From: Bacteroidota bacterium
Lineage (GTDB): Bacteria > Bacteroidota > Bacteroidia > Cytophagales > Spirosomataceae
Reading direction: 5' to 3'
Assembly: GCA_020161355.1 (NCBI GenBank)
Contig: JAIUOF010000002.1
Coordinates: 248,001 to 312,000 of the forward strand
DNA: 64,000 bases
The translations under genes and the position numbers were made by a program. Shown piece by piece: positions 33,569 to 43,498 of this stretch. Below the pieces are notes generated by a model, which did no database searches, had not been told where the DNA came from, and worked only from the letters and a program-made list of their open reading frames with translations. Position 1 is the stretch's first letter. Every line of letters starts with the position of its first letter.

Positions 33569-35467
33569 TTATTTTACCTCTTCAAAATTTACATCGGTTA
33601 CACCTTCGTCAGCAGTGTTTGGAGCTCCTTGTGGGCCTGCTTGACCAGGATCCGCTCCAGCCGCTTGCTGTGCATTGTAAATATCCTGACTGGCAGCCTG
33701 CCATGCTGCATTGATTTTCTCCATGGAAGCATCAATAGCCGCAATATCACGAGTTCCATGAGCGGCTCTCAACTCTGTCAATGCTGCTTCAATCGCCGAT
33801 TTGTTATTTTCCGCCAGTTTGTCACCATATTCTTTCAACTGTTTTTCAGTCTGGAAAATCATAGAATCAGCCGCATTAACTTTTTCGATAGTTTCCTTTT
33901 CTTTTTTATCAGCTTCTTCGTTCGCTTTGGCTTCGTCCTTCATTCTCTGAATTTCAGCATCAGAAAGACCACTGGAAGCCTCAATTCTGATTTTCTGCTC
34001 TTTTCCAGTACCCTTGTCTTTTGCCGTAACGTTCAAAATACCGTTGGCATCCACGTCAAATGTTACTTCTATTTGAGGTACACCTCTCATTGCGGGTGGA
34101 ATACCATCGAGGTGGAAACGACCCAAGGTACGGTTTTGAGTAGCCATTGGTCTTTCTCCCTGAAGCACATGCAATTCCACTGAAGGCTGGTTGTCAGCAG
34201 CTGTTGAGAATACCTCCACTTTATTGGTTGGAATCGTTGTATTTGACTCAATCATTTTGGTAAATACGCCACCTAAGGTTTCGATACCCAATGAAAGCGG
34301 AATTACGTCAAGCAAAAGAATATCCTTAACTTCACCGGTCAATACCCCTCCCTGAATCGCTGCACCAACTGCTACAGCCTCATCGGGATTCACACCTTTG
34401 GAAGGTTTTTTGCCAAAGAAAGCTTCTACTTCATCCTGAACTTTTGGAATACGGGTTGATCCACCCACCAAAATCACTTCAGAAATCTGGCTGTTTGAGA
34501 TACCTGCATTTTTCATTGCACGTTTACATGGCTCCATCATTCTTTTCAGAAGGGTATCGGCCAACTGCTCAAACTTAGCACGGGTCAATGATCTAACAAG
34601 GTGCTTAGGCACTCCATCAACAGGAAATATGTATGGGAGGTTTATCTCCGCCTGAGTTGAACTTGAAAGCTCAATTTTGGCTCTTTCAGCAGCTTCTTTT
34701 AATCTTTGAAGTGCCATTGCATCATGACGAAGATCTACACCCTCATCTTTTTTAAATTCTTCTGCCAGCCATTCGATGATAACCTGATCGAAGTCATCTC
34801 CACCCAAATGTGTGTCTCCATCCGTTGCTTTTACTTCGAATACGCCATCTCCCAAATCAAGAATCGACACGTCAAAAGTACCACCACCAAGGTCAAATAC
34901 TACAACTGTCATGTCTTTGCCCTGCTTGTCAAGACCATAAGCCAAAGCAGCTGCGGTAGGTTCGTTGATGATACGCTTAACATCCAGACCAGCGATTAAG
35001 CCTGCTTCTTTTGTTGCCTGACGTTCAGCGTCGTTAAAATACGCAGGTACAGTAATAACGGCTTCAGTGACAGTTTGCCCAAGATAATCCTCGGCAGTTG
35101 ATTTCATTTTTTGCAAAATGAAAGCCGAAATTTCCTGAGGAGTATACTGGCGGTCACCTATTCTTACTCTTGGAGTATCGTTGGCACCTTTTTCTATATC
35201 ATAAGCAATAGTTTTTAGCTCGCTACCTACTTCTGAATGTTTCTTTCCCATAAATCGCTTGATTGAAGCGATTGTATTTTTGGGATTGGTAATTGCCTGT
35301 CTTTTGGCAGGTGCCCCTACTTTCTTCTCCCCATTGTCCAAAAACGCCACTATAGAAGGGGTGGTTCTAGCTCCCTCACTATTGGCTATTACTACAGGCT
35401 CGTTGCCCTCCATTACGGCCACACATGAGTTTGTAGTCCCTAAATCAATTCCAATAATTTTTCCCAT
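33569..35467 (-). CDS. dnaK: Chaperone protein DnaK (Hsp70)
   Basis: ATP-driven chaperone of 632 residues that binds unfolded segments and acts with DnaJ and GrpE. The actin-like ATPase domain (about 1-385) starts [16 protein letters not shown] and has [24 protein letters not shown] and [12 protein letters not shown]. The linker [16 protein letters not shown] and the substrate domain follow, with a Gln/Ala/Gly-rich tail ending DVNFEEVK, the bacterial EEVK ending. grpE and dnaJ are not adjacent. A perfect dyad ATGACAA-A-TTGTCAT at 35555-35569 upstream may take part in heat-shock control. Confidence 0.97.
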   Translation of the reverse strand: MGKIIGIDLGTTNSCVAVMEGNEPVVIANSEGARTTPSIVAFLDNGEKKVGAPAKRQAITNPKNTIASIKRFMGKKHSEVGSELKTIAYDIEKGANDTPRVRIGDRQYTPQEISAFILQKMKSTAEDYLGQTVTEAVITVPAYFNDAERQATKEAGLIAGLDVKRIINEPTAAALAYGLDKQGKDMTVVVFDLGGGTFDVSILDLGDGVFEVKATDGDTHLGGDDFDQVIIEWLAEEFKKDEGVDLRHDAMALQRLKEAAERAKIELSSSTQAEINLPYIFPVDGVPKHLVRSLTRAKFEQLADTLLKRMMEPCKRAMKNAGISNSQISEVILVGGSTRIPKVQDEVEAFFGKKPSKGVNPDEAVAVGAAIQGGVLTGEVKDILLLDVIPLSLGIETLGGVFTKMIESNTTIPTNKVEVFSTAADNQPSVELHVLQGERPMATQNRTLGRFHLDGIPPAMRGVPQIEVTFDVDANGILNVTAKDKGTGKEQKIRIEASSGLSDAEIQRMKDEAKANEEADKKEKETIEKVNAADSMIFQTEKQLKEYGDKLAENNKSAIEAALTELRAAHGTRDIAAIDASMEKINAAWQAASQDIYNAQQAAGADPGQAGPQGAPNTADEGVTDVNFEEVK

Positions 35468-35554
35468 GATTATTTTTAAGTGTATTTAATTTTAAAATAA
35501 TTATAAACACTATTCAACAATCAATATGCCAATGACCAAAGTGGCTTTTTTTTA

Positions 35555-35569
35555 ATGACAAATTGTCAT
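35555..35569. promoter_or_regulatory. Dyad element upstream of dnaK
   Basis: ATGACAA-A-TTGTCAT, seven-base perfect arms around one base, about 90 bases before the dnaK start and 14 bases before the end of the upstream secreted-protein gene. No known factor is assigned. Confidence 0.45.
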
Positions 35570-35582
35570 ATTGGCAGAAAAA

Positions 35583-38483
35583 TCAGGGGCAGTTTTGAAT
35601 TTTTGCGGAAAAAATGACGCCTGAATCTACTTTAAATCCGGGACTTAGTAAAATCGATTGTGCAGCATTGTATTGAATATTATTGGCAGGAATTATTTGG
35701 TTTGAGGCGGTAATTGTATTTGAAGCATTAAATGAAAGAGCATTAACATTAGTCCCTAAATTATCAGCCGGGTTGGTCAGTGTCACTGAGCTTCCACAGT
35801 TTGGCAAAACTTTCACAATGATATTATTGCTATAATTTAAACAAAAGCTCTTTTGACAGGCTGCATAAAAAGTGTCGGTAACAGTTGGCGAAAAACTGAT
35901 TGAGGCATTATTTGAACCGGAAAAACTCCAAACCAATGTACTTCCGGTACAGGCCGTACTTGAAAAATTTACCGCAGTACCCTGATTTACAATTGATTTA
36001 TCAGCAGTTATAGCTGGTGTTGTTGCAGGTGGAGTGGTGGTACCCAAAGCAAAAGATAAATTGGCCTCGCAACCTGGCACGCCTGTACCAAAATAGTAAA
36101 TTCCATAAAACTGATCGGCTACTGCTGAGTAAAACTCCCCTGTTGAGGCGTTAATAGTATGAGGAATAACTGAAGTTATGGTAAAAGTACCTCCGTCAGG
36201 GATTTTAATAGTAGGTAAATAGCTCCGTGAAGTACAAACGAAACCATCTCCTCCATAAACAACGTTGGGCTCAACAGTATTCAAAATTTTATTTACTAAT
36301 GTAGGTGAAAGATTATTGGCCGCATCAAAAGCTTTAACTCCAAAATTAACAAAATCCCCTGGAGAGAGCCCGGTAACAGTATAGGTGTTTTGGCTTCCTG
36401 AAATAGTGTCAATCGGTAATCCGTTGAGATAAATATAATAGCCATTAACCACAAAATCATCCGTAGCATGAGTCCAGGAAAAACTAATACATTTGGAGAG
36501 GGTATCAGTTACTGTAAGATTACTAATATCAGAAGGAAGAGTAGTGTCACCCAAGAAGCACAATAATTTCGCATCGGCCCAAACTCCCTTATTACAGGTT
36601 GGATTATTGTTAACTTCTTCAACCTTTAGTTTTAATTCAGAATAATTAAAAACATTGAGATTAATATCCTGTACCGCAGTATTACGATAAACCGTCGGAC
36701 TGGTATAAATAAGGTTACCATTACCGAAAACCTTAAAAATCACGCCTCCGGTATTATCACATGTATTGGATATATCATCGCTGATTCCAATTTTGGCCTG
36801 AAATTTATAATATTGGTTAGCGGGCAAATCATATACGATTTCAGAATTGGCTGATACACCAAGGCCCTTGGGATAATTGGTTCCTTTCAGAACTATTGCC
36901 GAGCCATCACCATCAGACGAGGCTCCATTAGTTTTATTAATTTCTATGGGCCCCACCCCATTGGTATAGGTTTTCATATTCAGGTCTGAAAGATAAGTAT
37001 TGGCAGTGCAGGATGCCCCGTTACTAATCATTGATAAGGTCTGTGTAATATTTACAGGATTTGATATCTGCATATTGCCATTTGCGGTAGTAACCCAACA
37101 TCTGTAGGTACCTGATGATCTGGTTAAACTATTTACTGTACCTTCTGATGCATTTCCATAATTACTATTGCCTGAAACATCCGTCCTTATCCATTTGTAA
37201 CTGGCATATCCCGAAGGCACTGTCATGACAACATTATTCCCTGAAATTGTCGCAGAAGCCACAGGCGGAGTATTAGCTGCTATTGGAACCACATTATTGG
37301 CAAAATTGGAGCTTACGATATAGGTTGCCCACAAACCGGCCAATTGATCAAGACCAACAGGATTTGTAAAATGTAAATCAATATTATCTCTGGAATTTGG
37401 AATGGTTCCATTATTAATGCCGTCAGTATTGGGGCCACCAAATATTTGATTAGACTGATTGACCAGGCTTGATTGTGCCGAAGTAACAGGGGAATAAGAT
37501 GTGCTCCCCACATAAGAGACCTGAGCTATCATCCATGGCAAATTTGGATGAAAATCAGACCTTGTTTTATTAATTACATAGTTTATGTTGCTTGCGTAAG
37601 TTGAGGATAGCACATAGGTATAAGCATCACTTTCTCCCTGATGAAACAATACCGATTTTATACCAAACATAGAATTGTATAAATTCAGACCTCTTTTAAA
37701 ATTTATGTAAGGCATTCCGATTGAGCCTGCACCTGAAGTAATTGATTCATCGGCACAAAATTGGGTATTTGCAGGAGGAGATATAAATATATTATCTGTA
37801 GCACCGCCATCAGAGCTAACTTTAAAATTTTCGGAAGAAGCTCCGGAAGCTCCCGAATTAAAAATAGCTACGGGTAATTGTGTTACATCTGATATCAAGT
37901 CTCCAAGTTTACCATAGCACCAGGCATCTCTGCCGGCAGTACCTAATTTAGTGGTGCTTTCTATTTTTGTCATTGCCGGAAAAGGAATATCCGCAAGACT
38001 GCAATACATGCCATTGTCATGTGTTACGACATATTCCTTGGATGATCCCAGCCCAAAACCTCCGGTGTTGATATAGCCCTGGGCGTTTGACTGCCCTGCC
38101 ACCATGTACACATCACCAATCCCAACCCTGTCAACAGTTCCAGTTTCTATTACTACGCCTGTTCTTTTGGTTCTTACTTCAAGGGTGTACCATCCACCGG
38201 GTACGTTGGAAAGTTGCCCACTGAAATAACCTAAATTAGGCATGGTTTGAATCACAGTCCAATCGAAGCCACTGATGGGTGTAGAATTCGATGGATTGAG
38301 CAGGCGAGCCTCGATGCTCGTAACATTATTTTGTTGATAGTTGCCCTGGATAATCAAATTGGCCTGACCGGTGGTGTTTCTTTGGTAAACCGCTTTGTTT
38401 AGTGGAGCCGAAATACTGATCTGAGCAAAGGTTTTTGCAAATAGAAGGCATAAAACAAAAAGGGCACAAAGTCTTTTTAGCAT
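35583..38483 (-). CDS. Large secreted SGNH-type (sialate O-acetylesterase-like) protein with NPCBM and FN3 domains
   Basis: Exported multidomain protein of 966 residues (signal MLKRLCALFVLCLLFAKTFAQ). Order: N-terminal beta domain (about 22-118), SGNH/sialate O-acetylesterase-like domain from about 122 with the nucleophile motif GQSNA (Ser132) and a later DNIDLHFTN carrying Asp and His, an Ig-like segment (about 400-480), an NPCBM-type sugar-binding domain (about 490-640, GPIEINKTNG ... KGVWADAKLLCF), a fibronectin III domain (about 650-735), and C-terminal beta modules ending GFKVDSGVIFSAKIQNCP. That ending is like C-terminal modules of many Cytophagales secreted proteins. Role: likely deacetylation of glycans at the cell surface. 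Confidence 0.85.
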   Translation of the reverse strand: MLKRLCALFVLCLLFAKTFAQISISAPLNKAVYQRNTTGQANLIIQGNYQQNNVTSIEARLLNPSNSTPISGFDWTVIQTMPNLGYFSGQLSNVPGGWYTLEVRTKRTGVVIETGTVDRVGIGDVYMVAGQSNAQGYINTGGFGLGSSKEYVVTHDNGMYCSLADIPFPAMTKIESTTKLGTAGRDAWCYGKLGDLISDVTQLPVAIFNSGASGASSENFKVSSDGGATDNIFISPPANTQFCADESITSGAGSIGMPYINFKRGLNLYNSMFGIKSVLFHQGESDAYTYVLSSTYASNINYVINKTRSDFHPNLPWMIAQVSYVGSTSYSPVTSAQSSLVNQSNQIFGGPNTDGINNGTIPNSRDNIDLHFTNPVGLDQLAGLWATYIVSSNFANNVVPIAANTPPVASATISGNNVVMTVPSGYASYKWIRTDVSGNSNYGNASEGTVNSLTRSSGTYRCWVTTANGNMQISNPVNITQTLSMISNGASCTANTYLSDLNMKTYTNGVGPIEINKTNGASSDGDGSAIVLKGTNYPKGLGVSANSEIVYDLPANQYYKFQAKIGISDDISNTCDNTGGVIFKVFGNGNLIYTSPTVYRNTAVQDINLNVFNYSELKLKVEEVNNNPTCNKGVWADAKLLCFLGDTTLPSDISNLTVTDTLSKCISFSWTHATDDFVVNGYYIYLNGLPIDTISGSQNTYTVTGLSPGDFVNFGVKAFDAANNLSPTLVNKILNTVEPNVVYGGDGFVCTSRSYLPTIKIPDGGTFTITSVIPHTINASTGEFYSAVADQFYGIYYFGTGVPGCEANLSFALGTTTPPATTPAITADKSIVNQGTAVNFSSTACTGSTLVWSFSGSNNASISFSPTVTDTFYAACQKSFCLNYSNNIIVKVLPNCGSSVTLTNPADNLGTNVNALSFNASNTITASNQIIPANNIQYNAAQSILLSPGFKVDSGVIFSAKIQNCP

Positions 38484-38652
38484 AGAGGCAAAAACATCTT
38501 AAATATCGGCAGTCGAAAAATTGAAAGTGCAACCAGACCGACCACGGTAATTCTCCGGATAATTTCAAAAGCCAAAAATAGAAAAAAAGAAAAGAATAGT
38601 TTTTAAGAACCTGATTTAATCATTTCAAATAATAAAAACATTTATTATACGG

Positions 38653-38688
38653 TAAAAAAAATAGCGTCAGAATATTTCTAACGCTATT
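38653..38688 (-). terminator. Terminator of the DUF937 gene
   Basis: Minus-strand stem AATAGCGT/ACGCTATT (38681-38688 with 38660-38667) followed by a T run, 20 bases past the stop at 38708. Confidence 0.8.
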
Positions 38689-38707
38689 AAATTCAGAAAA
38701 ATTCAAT

Positions 38708-39304
38708 TTATTTTTTACCAAACAGGCCGCCAAGGAGGCTTCCGAATAATCCGCCACCACCTTGCTGCTGTTGGCCACCGCCCATGGCACCTGATGCGAT
38801 ATTCATCAAGTCGTTCATATCGAGTTTACCATCAGCAAGAGCTCCTGCTCCCTGGCTTAATATGCTACTAAAATCAATTCCGTCGGTTTTACCGCCAGTT
38901 ACTGCACTCATCACACTACCAACATCAACTGAGCTATCATTAGGGTCGTTAACTTTATTAATCAATCCGCCCAACACAGAAGGCAACATGCTACCTACTA
39001 CGCCTTCGGCTGCAGAACCTGAAAGACCAAATTTTGACATCAAATTACCCATTACACTCTGAGCGATTGAACCTACGATAGGGTTGCTCATAAGGCTTCC
39101 ACCTCCCTGGTTTCCACCACCGGTTAGCATTCCAAGCAAACTGCCAATTCCACCTTGTGAATTAGCCTGATTGGAAAGACCACCCATAAGACCCTGCATA
39201 ACTTCGTTCATTACGCCCTCATTGTGCTCGTTAGGAACATCTGCGTTTTCAACTACAGCTTTTTGTCCCACTTGTTGTATTAATCCCTGAAGAATGTCTA
39301 ACAT
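38708..39304 (-). CDS. DUF937/YidB-like glycine-rich protein
   Basis: A 198-residue protein without signal peptide or membrane helix, very rich in Gly, Ser, Met and Gln. The start MLDILQGLIQQVGQKAV and the repeated hydrophobic helices with G-L-L-G/GGL spacers (GGIGSLLGMLTGG, VGSMLPSVLGGLINKV, ILSQGAGALADGKLD) match the DUF937 family. The C-terminus is a QQQQGGGG linker followed by LFGSLLGGLFGKK. Members are common in Bacteroidota and have no settled function. Monocistronic with its own terminator. Confidence 0.8.
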   Translation of the reverse strand: MLDILQGLIQQVGQKAVVENADVPNEHNEGVMNEVMQGLMGGLSNQANSQGGIGSLLGMLTGGGNQGGGSLMSNPIVGSIAQSVMGNLMSKFGLSGSAAEGVVGSMLPSVLGGLINKVNDPNDSSVDVGSVMSAVTGGKTDGIDFSSILSQGAGALADGKLDMNDLMNIASGAMGGGQQQQGGGGLFGSLLGGLFGKK

Positions 39305-39387
39305 TTTATTTTGAGTTTATTTTTGATAAAATTACTATAAATATATAAAAAAATCATTTAGTAGACTCAATTTTTACAATATAGTAA

Positions 39388-39419
39388 CAAAAAAGGCACC
39401 CGAATGGATGCCTTTTTTT
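39388..39419 (-). terminator. Terminator of the rpmI-rplT operon
   Basis: Minus-strand stem with AAAGGCA (39409-39415 complement) against TGCCTTT, loop around ATTCG, followed by a T run; 23 bases past the rplT stop. Confidence 0.8.
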
Positions 39420-39441
39420 GTTAACGAAACGTTATCGTTTC

Positions 39442-39786
39442 TTATTTAACTTTTTCTACGATGGCTTTAAATGCCTCAGGATGATTCATCGCAAGGTCGG
39501 CCAATACTTTTCTGTTAAGCTCGATGCCAGCAGTTTGCAGTTTGTTAATAAATACAGAATAAGACATTCCAAAAGGTCTTACACCGGCATTAATACGCAC
39601 AATCCACATGCTGCGGAAATTTCTTTTCTTTTGTTTACGGCCGATGTAAGCATACACCAAACCTTTTTCAACGGCGTTTTTAGCAACCGTCCAAACATTT
39701 TTGCGACGGCCATAATAGCCTTTCGCCAATTTAAGCACTTTTTTACGTCTTGCTTTTGACGCTACATGATTGACACTACGTGGCAT
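39442..39786 (-). CDS. rplT: 50S ribosomal protein L20
   Basis: Basic 114-residue protein of the large ribosomal subunit that binds 23S rRNA early in assembly. The sequence is unmistakable: [57 protein letters not shown]. It lies 93 bases after rpmI. In many bacteria infC comes first in this operon; here the gene upstream of rpmI is divergent and unrelated. In some bacteria L20 represses its own operon by binding the leader. Confidence 0.98.
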   Translation of the reverse strand: MPRSVNHVASKARRKKVLKLAKGYYGRRKNVWTVAKNAVEKGLVYAYIGRKQKKRNFRSMWIVRINAGVRPFGMSYSVFINKLQTAGIELNRKVLADLAMNHPEAFKAIVEKVK

Positions 39787-39879
39787 AATCTTTTGCGTTT
39801 TTTTGAATCAGGCGTTCCGTTATCAGGAATCTTTAAGGCCTTTATTCGGGTGAAACAATTGAACCAATAAGCTGAACTA

Positions 39880-40074
39880 TTAGCCGTTCAACAAAGCTTT
39901 GATGCGGTTTTCATCCGCGGAGCTTACCAAAGCCGACGACGCAAGAACTCTCTTACGTTTTGTCGATTTTTTAGTCAAAATGTGGCTATGGAATGCGTGT
40001 TTACGCTTAATTTTTCCTGTGCCGGTCAATTTGAATCTTTTTTTCGCTCCTGAATTTGTTTTTTGCTTAGGCAT
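39880..40074 (-). CDS. rpmI: 50S ribosomal protein L35
   Basis: Small basic protein (64 residues from the ATG at 40074) of the large subunit. [36 protein letters not shown] is the conserved N-terminus; a longer reading from 40119 would add an unrelated hydrophobic leader and is rejected. First gene of the two-gene rpmI-rplT unit. A TAATTTTG box at 40124-40117 lies 43 bases upstream, leaving a leader that could carry L20 control. Confidence 0.95.
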   Translation of the reverse strand: MPKQKTNSGAKKRFKLTGTGKIKRKHAFHSHILTKKSTKRKRVLASSALVSSADENRIKALLNG

Positions 40075-40116
40075 TTTACAAAACAGATTAAGTATTTGAA
40101 AAAGTAAATTGGGTCG

Positions 40117-40124
40117 CAAAATTA
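40117..40124 (-). promoter_or_regulatory. Candidate -7 box of rpmI-rplT
   Basis: Minus-strand TAATTTTG, 43 bases before the rpmI ATG; no -33 box assigned. Confidence 0.4.
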
Positions 40125-40305
40125 AGAAATATATTGATTATTTCAAAAAGTGGTCTTATTATTTTGTCAAAAAGAAAGAACAAATTAGAATTCCAATAAG
40201 CTTCTGGCTTCAATTAGCAATTTTAAGAAAGATTTAAGCCTGTTTTAAAATCATTTTTATACCTCCAACATTTCTTGCAACATTATTTAACAAACAGAAA
40301 TCGTT

Positions 40306-40761
40306 ATGAAATATTTAATTGGAATCTTGCTTTTATTTTCATTGTCAACTTCGGCTCAATACAAATATGCGGTGGGTGTCAGATTTGACAGAAGCCCGGG
40401 TATAACTTTCAAAAACAACAAAGGAACAGGTACCTCACTCGAAGCCATGCTTCATGGATTTGGGAACGGTGCAAAAGTAACCTTACTTGCAGAAAAGCAC
40501 CAGAAGGCGTTCTCAACGGGTCACTGGAGGTGGTATTATGGTGCAGGAGGGCATTTGGCGGCTGCTTCCCGATACAGAAAATGGGAGTATGCTGAGCCAC
40601 TTACACAAGTTGGCGTAGATGGCATTCTGGGTATCGAACATACCTTTTCAGAGGTTCCGCTAAACATAAGCCTGGACTGGAAGCCCGAGTTTAATTTTGT
40701 AAATTATACAGGCCTTTATCTGGACAATGTGGGGCTTTCGCTAAGATTTGCAATTAAATAA
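40306..40761 (+). CDS. Small secreted outer-membrane beta-barrel-like protein
   Basis: Exported protein of 151 residues (signal MKYLIGILLLFSLSTSAQ). The mature part alternates amphipathic strands with Gly/aromatic-rich turns (YKYAVGVRFDRSPGITFK, WRWYYGAGGHLAAASRYRKWEY) and ends in LYLDNVGLSLRFAIK, a typical barrel-closing strand with a near-terminal hydrophobic residue. This suggests a small OmpA/OmpW-type barrel. No specific family recognised. Followed by a terminator that also serves the convergent nucleotidyltransferase gene. Confidence 0.75.
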   Translation: MKYLIGILLLFSLSTSAQYKYAVGVRFDRSPGITFKNNKGTGTSLEAMLHGFGNGAKVTLLAEKHQKAFSTGHWRWYYGAGGHLAAASRYRKWEYAEPLTQVGVDGILGIEHTFSEVPLNISLDWKPEFNFVNYTGLYLDNVGLSLRFAIK

Positions 40762-40771
40762 GACATATTCA

Positions 40772-40807
40772 AAGCCGGAGAAAAGTTTCTTCGGCTTAAT
40801 TTTTTTT
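40772..40807. terminator. Terminator between convergent genes at 40.8 kb
   Basis: AAGCCG (40772-40777) pairs with CGGCTT (40792-40797), followed by a T run on the plus strand. It ends inside the stop of the minus-strand nucleotidyltransferase gene. Confidence 0.7.
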
Positions 40808-41575
40808 GATTTCAGACAAATAATCCAGTACTCTTTTTTGAGTCTCAAAATGCAAATTTACTTTTTTGGAAAATAGTTGGATTCTCAGCTCAATATAAAG
40901 ATTTACTGCATTTTCCAAAGCAACTAAAAGGCTTTCTTTGTCGTATTGGGAGAGTGTTGAAAGCAAATTTTCAAAGTCACCGGGTGCTAATTCAGTCTCG
41001 ACTTTTCTTACTCCTCTGGGCAAATTATTATTTTTAATATGAAGCAGAGGCCCAAAAACCGTCATTCTCAGAAATGCCATAAAATCGTAAGCTTCGAAGT
41101 ATTCCCCACGACCAATTTTCAATAAAGCATAGTGCACCCAAATCCAGAACCTATCTTCGATCCATTGGAAATCAGGATAGGGAAAATTATAATTTGTATT
41201 TTTAAAGATTTCCTGAAGCTGACCGGTTTTGTCTAAAAGAATCTCAGGATTTTCAACTCTTTGTTCGAATTCCGGCAGGGTCAAAAATTTAATATCTACA
41301 TGAAGAAGCGGATTATCATACAAGCAAATCAACACTCTCGGCTCACCCACATGTTCACCAGTAAAGCCTGACAGAAGCTGCCCCAACCTACCAGCATATT
41401 GAAACATAAGTCCTTTATTATCAGAAACTTTTTCCTGAGTAATCAATACCAGATCGAGGTCTGAAAACTGGTCCAGTTCTCCCGAAATCCATGACCCGCC
41501 AACGGCAAGCCCAAGTACATTGGGGTCTTTTTCGAGAACAGAAACTGCATTAAGAGCGAATGTTTTTTGAATCAT
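40796..41575 (-). CDS. Nucleotidyltransferase-domain protein
   Basis: A 259-residue cytoplasmic protein with a Pol-beta-type nucleotidyltransferase signature: LGLAVGGSWISGELDQFSDLDLVLI gives the G-S-x(n)-D-x-D pattern, with Asp-Leu-Asp near residues 40-42 as metal ligands. The remainder is helical. The layout resembles antibiotic (aminoglycoside/lincosamide) nucleotidyltransferases and related proteins of unknown substrate; resistance is not shown. It is the last gene of the run that begins with the methyltransferase at 44121, 60 bases after the VOC gene. Confidence 0.75.
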   Translation of the reverse strand: MIQKTFALNAVSVLEKDPNVLGLAVGGSWISGELDQFSDLDLVLITQEKVSDNKGLMFQYAGRLGQLLSGFTGEHVGEPRVLICLYDNPLLHVDIKFLTLPEFEQRVENPEILLDKTGQLQEIFKNTNYNFPYPDFQWIEDRFWIWVHYALLKIGRGEYFEAYDFMAFLRMTVFGPLLHIKNNNLPRGVRKVETELAPGDFENLLSTLSQYDKESLLVALENAVNLYIELRIQLFSKKVNLHFETQKRVLDYLSEIKKN

Positions 41576-41635
41576 GGCATTGCGAAAATTTCATCCTAAT
41601 CAAGATTGGATATTGTGTTTTGCAAAAAATAAAAT

Positions 41636-41992
41636 TTAAACGGCTTCTCCAAAAGTCAATAAATTATTATCGGGGTCAAGCAATGAAAACTCTCTCATTC
41701 CCCAGGGTTTGGTTTCCAATGGTCCATTGGGATGGATTGCGACATTGTTTGCTTGAAAACCCGCATATACCTCCTCAATATTTACAACCCGGATGTATAT
41801 CATTCCATAGTTCTCTTTGGGATTCAGATCCTTAAAAAGAAAAAAATGAATCTCGATTTCATCTTTTTCCAAAATCAGATATTCGGGATAGTCCTGAGTA
41901 CCCATATCAATAAAACCCAGCTTATCAACATAATAATTACGGGTAATGGTTTTGTTCCGCATCGGGAGTTTGGGATGAACTGATTGGAGCAT
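41636..41992 (-). CDS. VOC-family (glyoxalase/bleomycin resistance-like) protein
   Basis: A 118-residue vicinal-oxygen-chelate domain protein. The two beta-alpha-beta-beta-beta units are readable: MRNKTITRNYYVDKLGF ... EIEIHFFLFKDLNPKENYG and MIYIRVVNIEEVYAGFQ ... WGMREFSLLDPDNNLLTFGE. The ending REFSLLDPDNNLLTFGE is the classic family signature with the metal-site Glu. Similar small proteins bind bleomycin-type drugs or act as dioxygenases or isomerases; the substrate is unknown. One base separates it from the upstream gene. Confidence 0.88.
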   Translation of the reverse strand: MLQSVHPKLPMRNKTITRNYYVDKLGFIDMGTQDYPEYLILEKDEIEIHFFLFKDLNPKENYGMIYIRVVNIEEVYAGFQANNVAIHPNGPLETKPWGMREFSLLDPDNNLLTFGEAV

Positions 41993-41993
41993 G

Positions 41994-42626
41994 TTATCTA
42001 AGGTTGAAAATTTTCTTTAATTCATTACTATTAGGCATTCCAGATCCATCTGTAGCGATATTTCTTTCATCAATGTCAAAAGTATATTTCCCAATTTTAA
42101 GTTTATTATTTGTCGATTCAATGATTTTTAATGCATTAAGTTTAAAGCCAAATGCAATTTTAAGATTTTCATCAAATAAAAAGTGATCTTCCAATTTATT
42201 AATCCACCAATTCAGATTATTATTTACCAATTGTTTATAATTTTCCTTTTTCCGAATTTGAGTTGAAAAAGGTAAGGCATACGGCAAAGAATCGACTAAT
42301 AAAAAACCCTTTTGTGCCAATTCTTTATATATTTTTAGGCTATTATACATTTTTCCCTCATCAATTCTAAAGGCTTTCATTACCCGGGTTAGTAGTGAAG
42401 AAGAATGTCCATCATAAAAATATTTAAAAGGAGGCTGGGTAAAAGGCGGAGCTTCACAAATAAACAAATATTTAACTTTTTTAAGTCCTAAGCTGATAGT
42501 TTGACTTTTCCAGTAACTTTCACAAGACACAAAATTATCTTTTAAGATTATGGTATCAATATTTGAAAATCTATTACCCAAAATACTAATAACTAGCTGC
42601 TTATCTTTTTCAAATTCAAATCCCAT
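41994..42626 (-). CDS. Uncharacterised protein, perhaps uracil-DNA-glycosylase-like fold
   Basis: A 210-residue cytoplasmic protein, no signal or membrane segment. The motif VKYLFICEAPPFTQPPFKYFYDG and the end segment DGSGMPNSNELKKIF recall the motif pair of uracil-DNA-glycosylase superfamily proteins (a GEAPG-like first motif), but the match is weak and the catalytic residues cannot be assigned. It sits between a nucleotide-sugar-epimerase-like gene (8-base gap) and a VOC gene (1-base gap). Confidence 0.65.
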   Translation of the reverse strand: MGFEFEKDKQLVISILGNRFSNIDTIILKDNFVSCESYWKSQTISLGLKKVKYLFICEAPPFTQPPFKYFYDGHSSSLLTRVMKAFRIDEGKMYNSLKIYKELAQKGFLLVDSLPYALPFSTQIRKKENYKQLVNNNLNWWINKLEDHFLFDENLKIAFGFKLNALKIIESTNNKLKIGKYTFDIDERNIATDGSGMPNSNELKKIFNLR

Positions 42627-42634
42627 ATTTTACT

Positions 42635-43498
42635 TTATACCTTTATTATTCCTTTAATATATTCTTCAAAACTCATCTCCCCTACCATGGGAGCAATTAA
42701 ATCCTCCTGCATCACTTTATTGATAAATGCCATTTTATGGTACAGATTACGATTTATTATCCAAAAAAATGGTAAAATAACTTTCATAATTTTTATTGGA
42801 ATTGCCTGAATTCCGGCATTTGGATTTGTATGGGTTTTAATTATTTCCAAAAGTTGTTTTCTTGAATAGATATACTTTCCACCTATTTCCAGATAATTGT
42901 TATTTCCTGTAATTTCAGCAACAATGGCCCTGGCCAAATCCCCTTCATAGATGGGATTTGTTTTGTAATTTCCGGAACCAATACTTGGCAAAAAGCCCGT
43001 TTTAGCCATATCGACCAATTCGGCGTAAGCTGAGAATATTGCTGGAGGCTTAATGATACAATAATTTAGACCCGAAAGTTTTAAGTGTTCTGAAAAATCA
43101 TGATGCACTTTGAAGTATTTAAGCTGAATATTATCTTCGGCCTTATATGCGGACACATATATAAACTTTTGGATTCGGGCTTTTTTCGCTTCTTCCAATA
43201 TGTTCATATTCCCCTCATAGTCAACTTGTTGAAAAGTATGTTTTGAATTATCTTTCATTGAGACGCTCTTGCCTAATGCTGAGATTACCACATCAAAACC
43301 CTGGCAAATGTTTTCAATTTCTTTTCTATTTAAGGGATTGGCAGTTATGATTTTAATATTTGGATCAGAGAAAATTTCATGCTGTGATTTTTTTCTCAAA
43401 ACCACATTGGTGTCGTAATGATTCTTTAAGAGTTCAGCAGTGATTTTTCTTCCAAGATTACCGCTAGCACCAAATAGTAAAACCTTCATTTTCATCAT
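42635..43498 (-). CDS. Atypical SDR / NmrA-like NAD(P)-binding protein
   Basis: Rossmann-fold protein of 287 residues. [21 protein letters not shown] holds the GxxGxxG cofactor motif; [10 protein letters not shown] and [12 protein letters not shown] are typical of NmrA-like and NAD(P)H-binding atypical SDRs. The classic YxxxK pair is not clear, so it may be a regulator or a reductase. It is translationally coupled to the methyltransferase (stop and start overlap in ATGA; three ATGs occur within the first four codons). Confidence 0.85.
   Translation of the reverse strand: MMKMKVLLFGASGNLGRKITAELLKNHYDTNVVLRKKSQHEIFSDPNIKIITANPLNRKEIENICQGFDVVISALGKSVSMKDNSKHTFQQVDYEGNMNILEEAKKARIQKFIYVSAYKAEDNIQLKYFKVHHDFSEHLKLSGLNYCIIKPPAIFSAYAELVDMAKTGFLPSIGSGNYKTNPIYEGDLARAIVAEITGNNNYLEIGGKYIYSRKQLLEIIKTHTNPNAGIQAIPIKIMKVILPFFWIINRNLYHKMAFINKVMQEDLIAPMVGEMSFEEYIKGIIKV

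Noticed and set aside
33494..34183. Long plus-strand open frame opposite dnaK
   Set aside because: Antisense to a highly conserved gene; a side effect of dnaK codon use.
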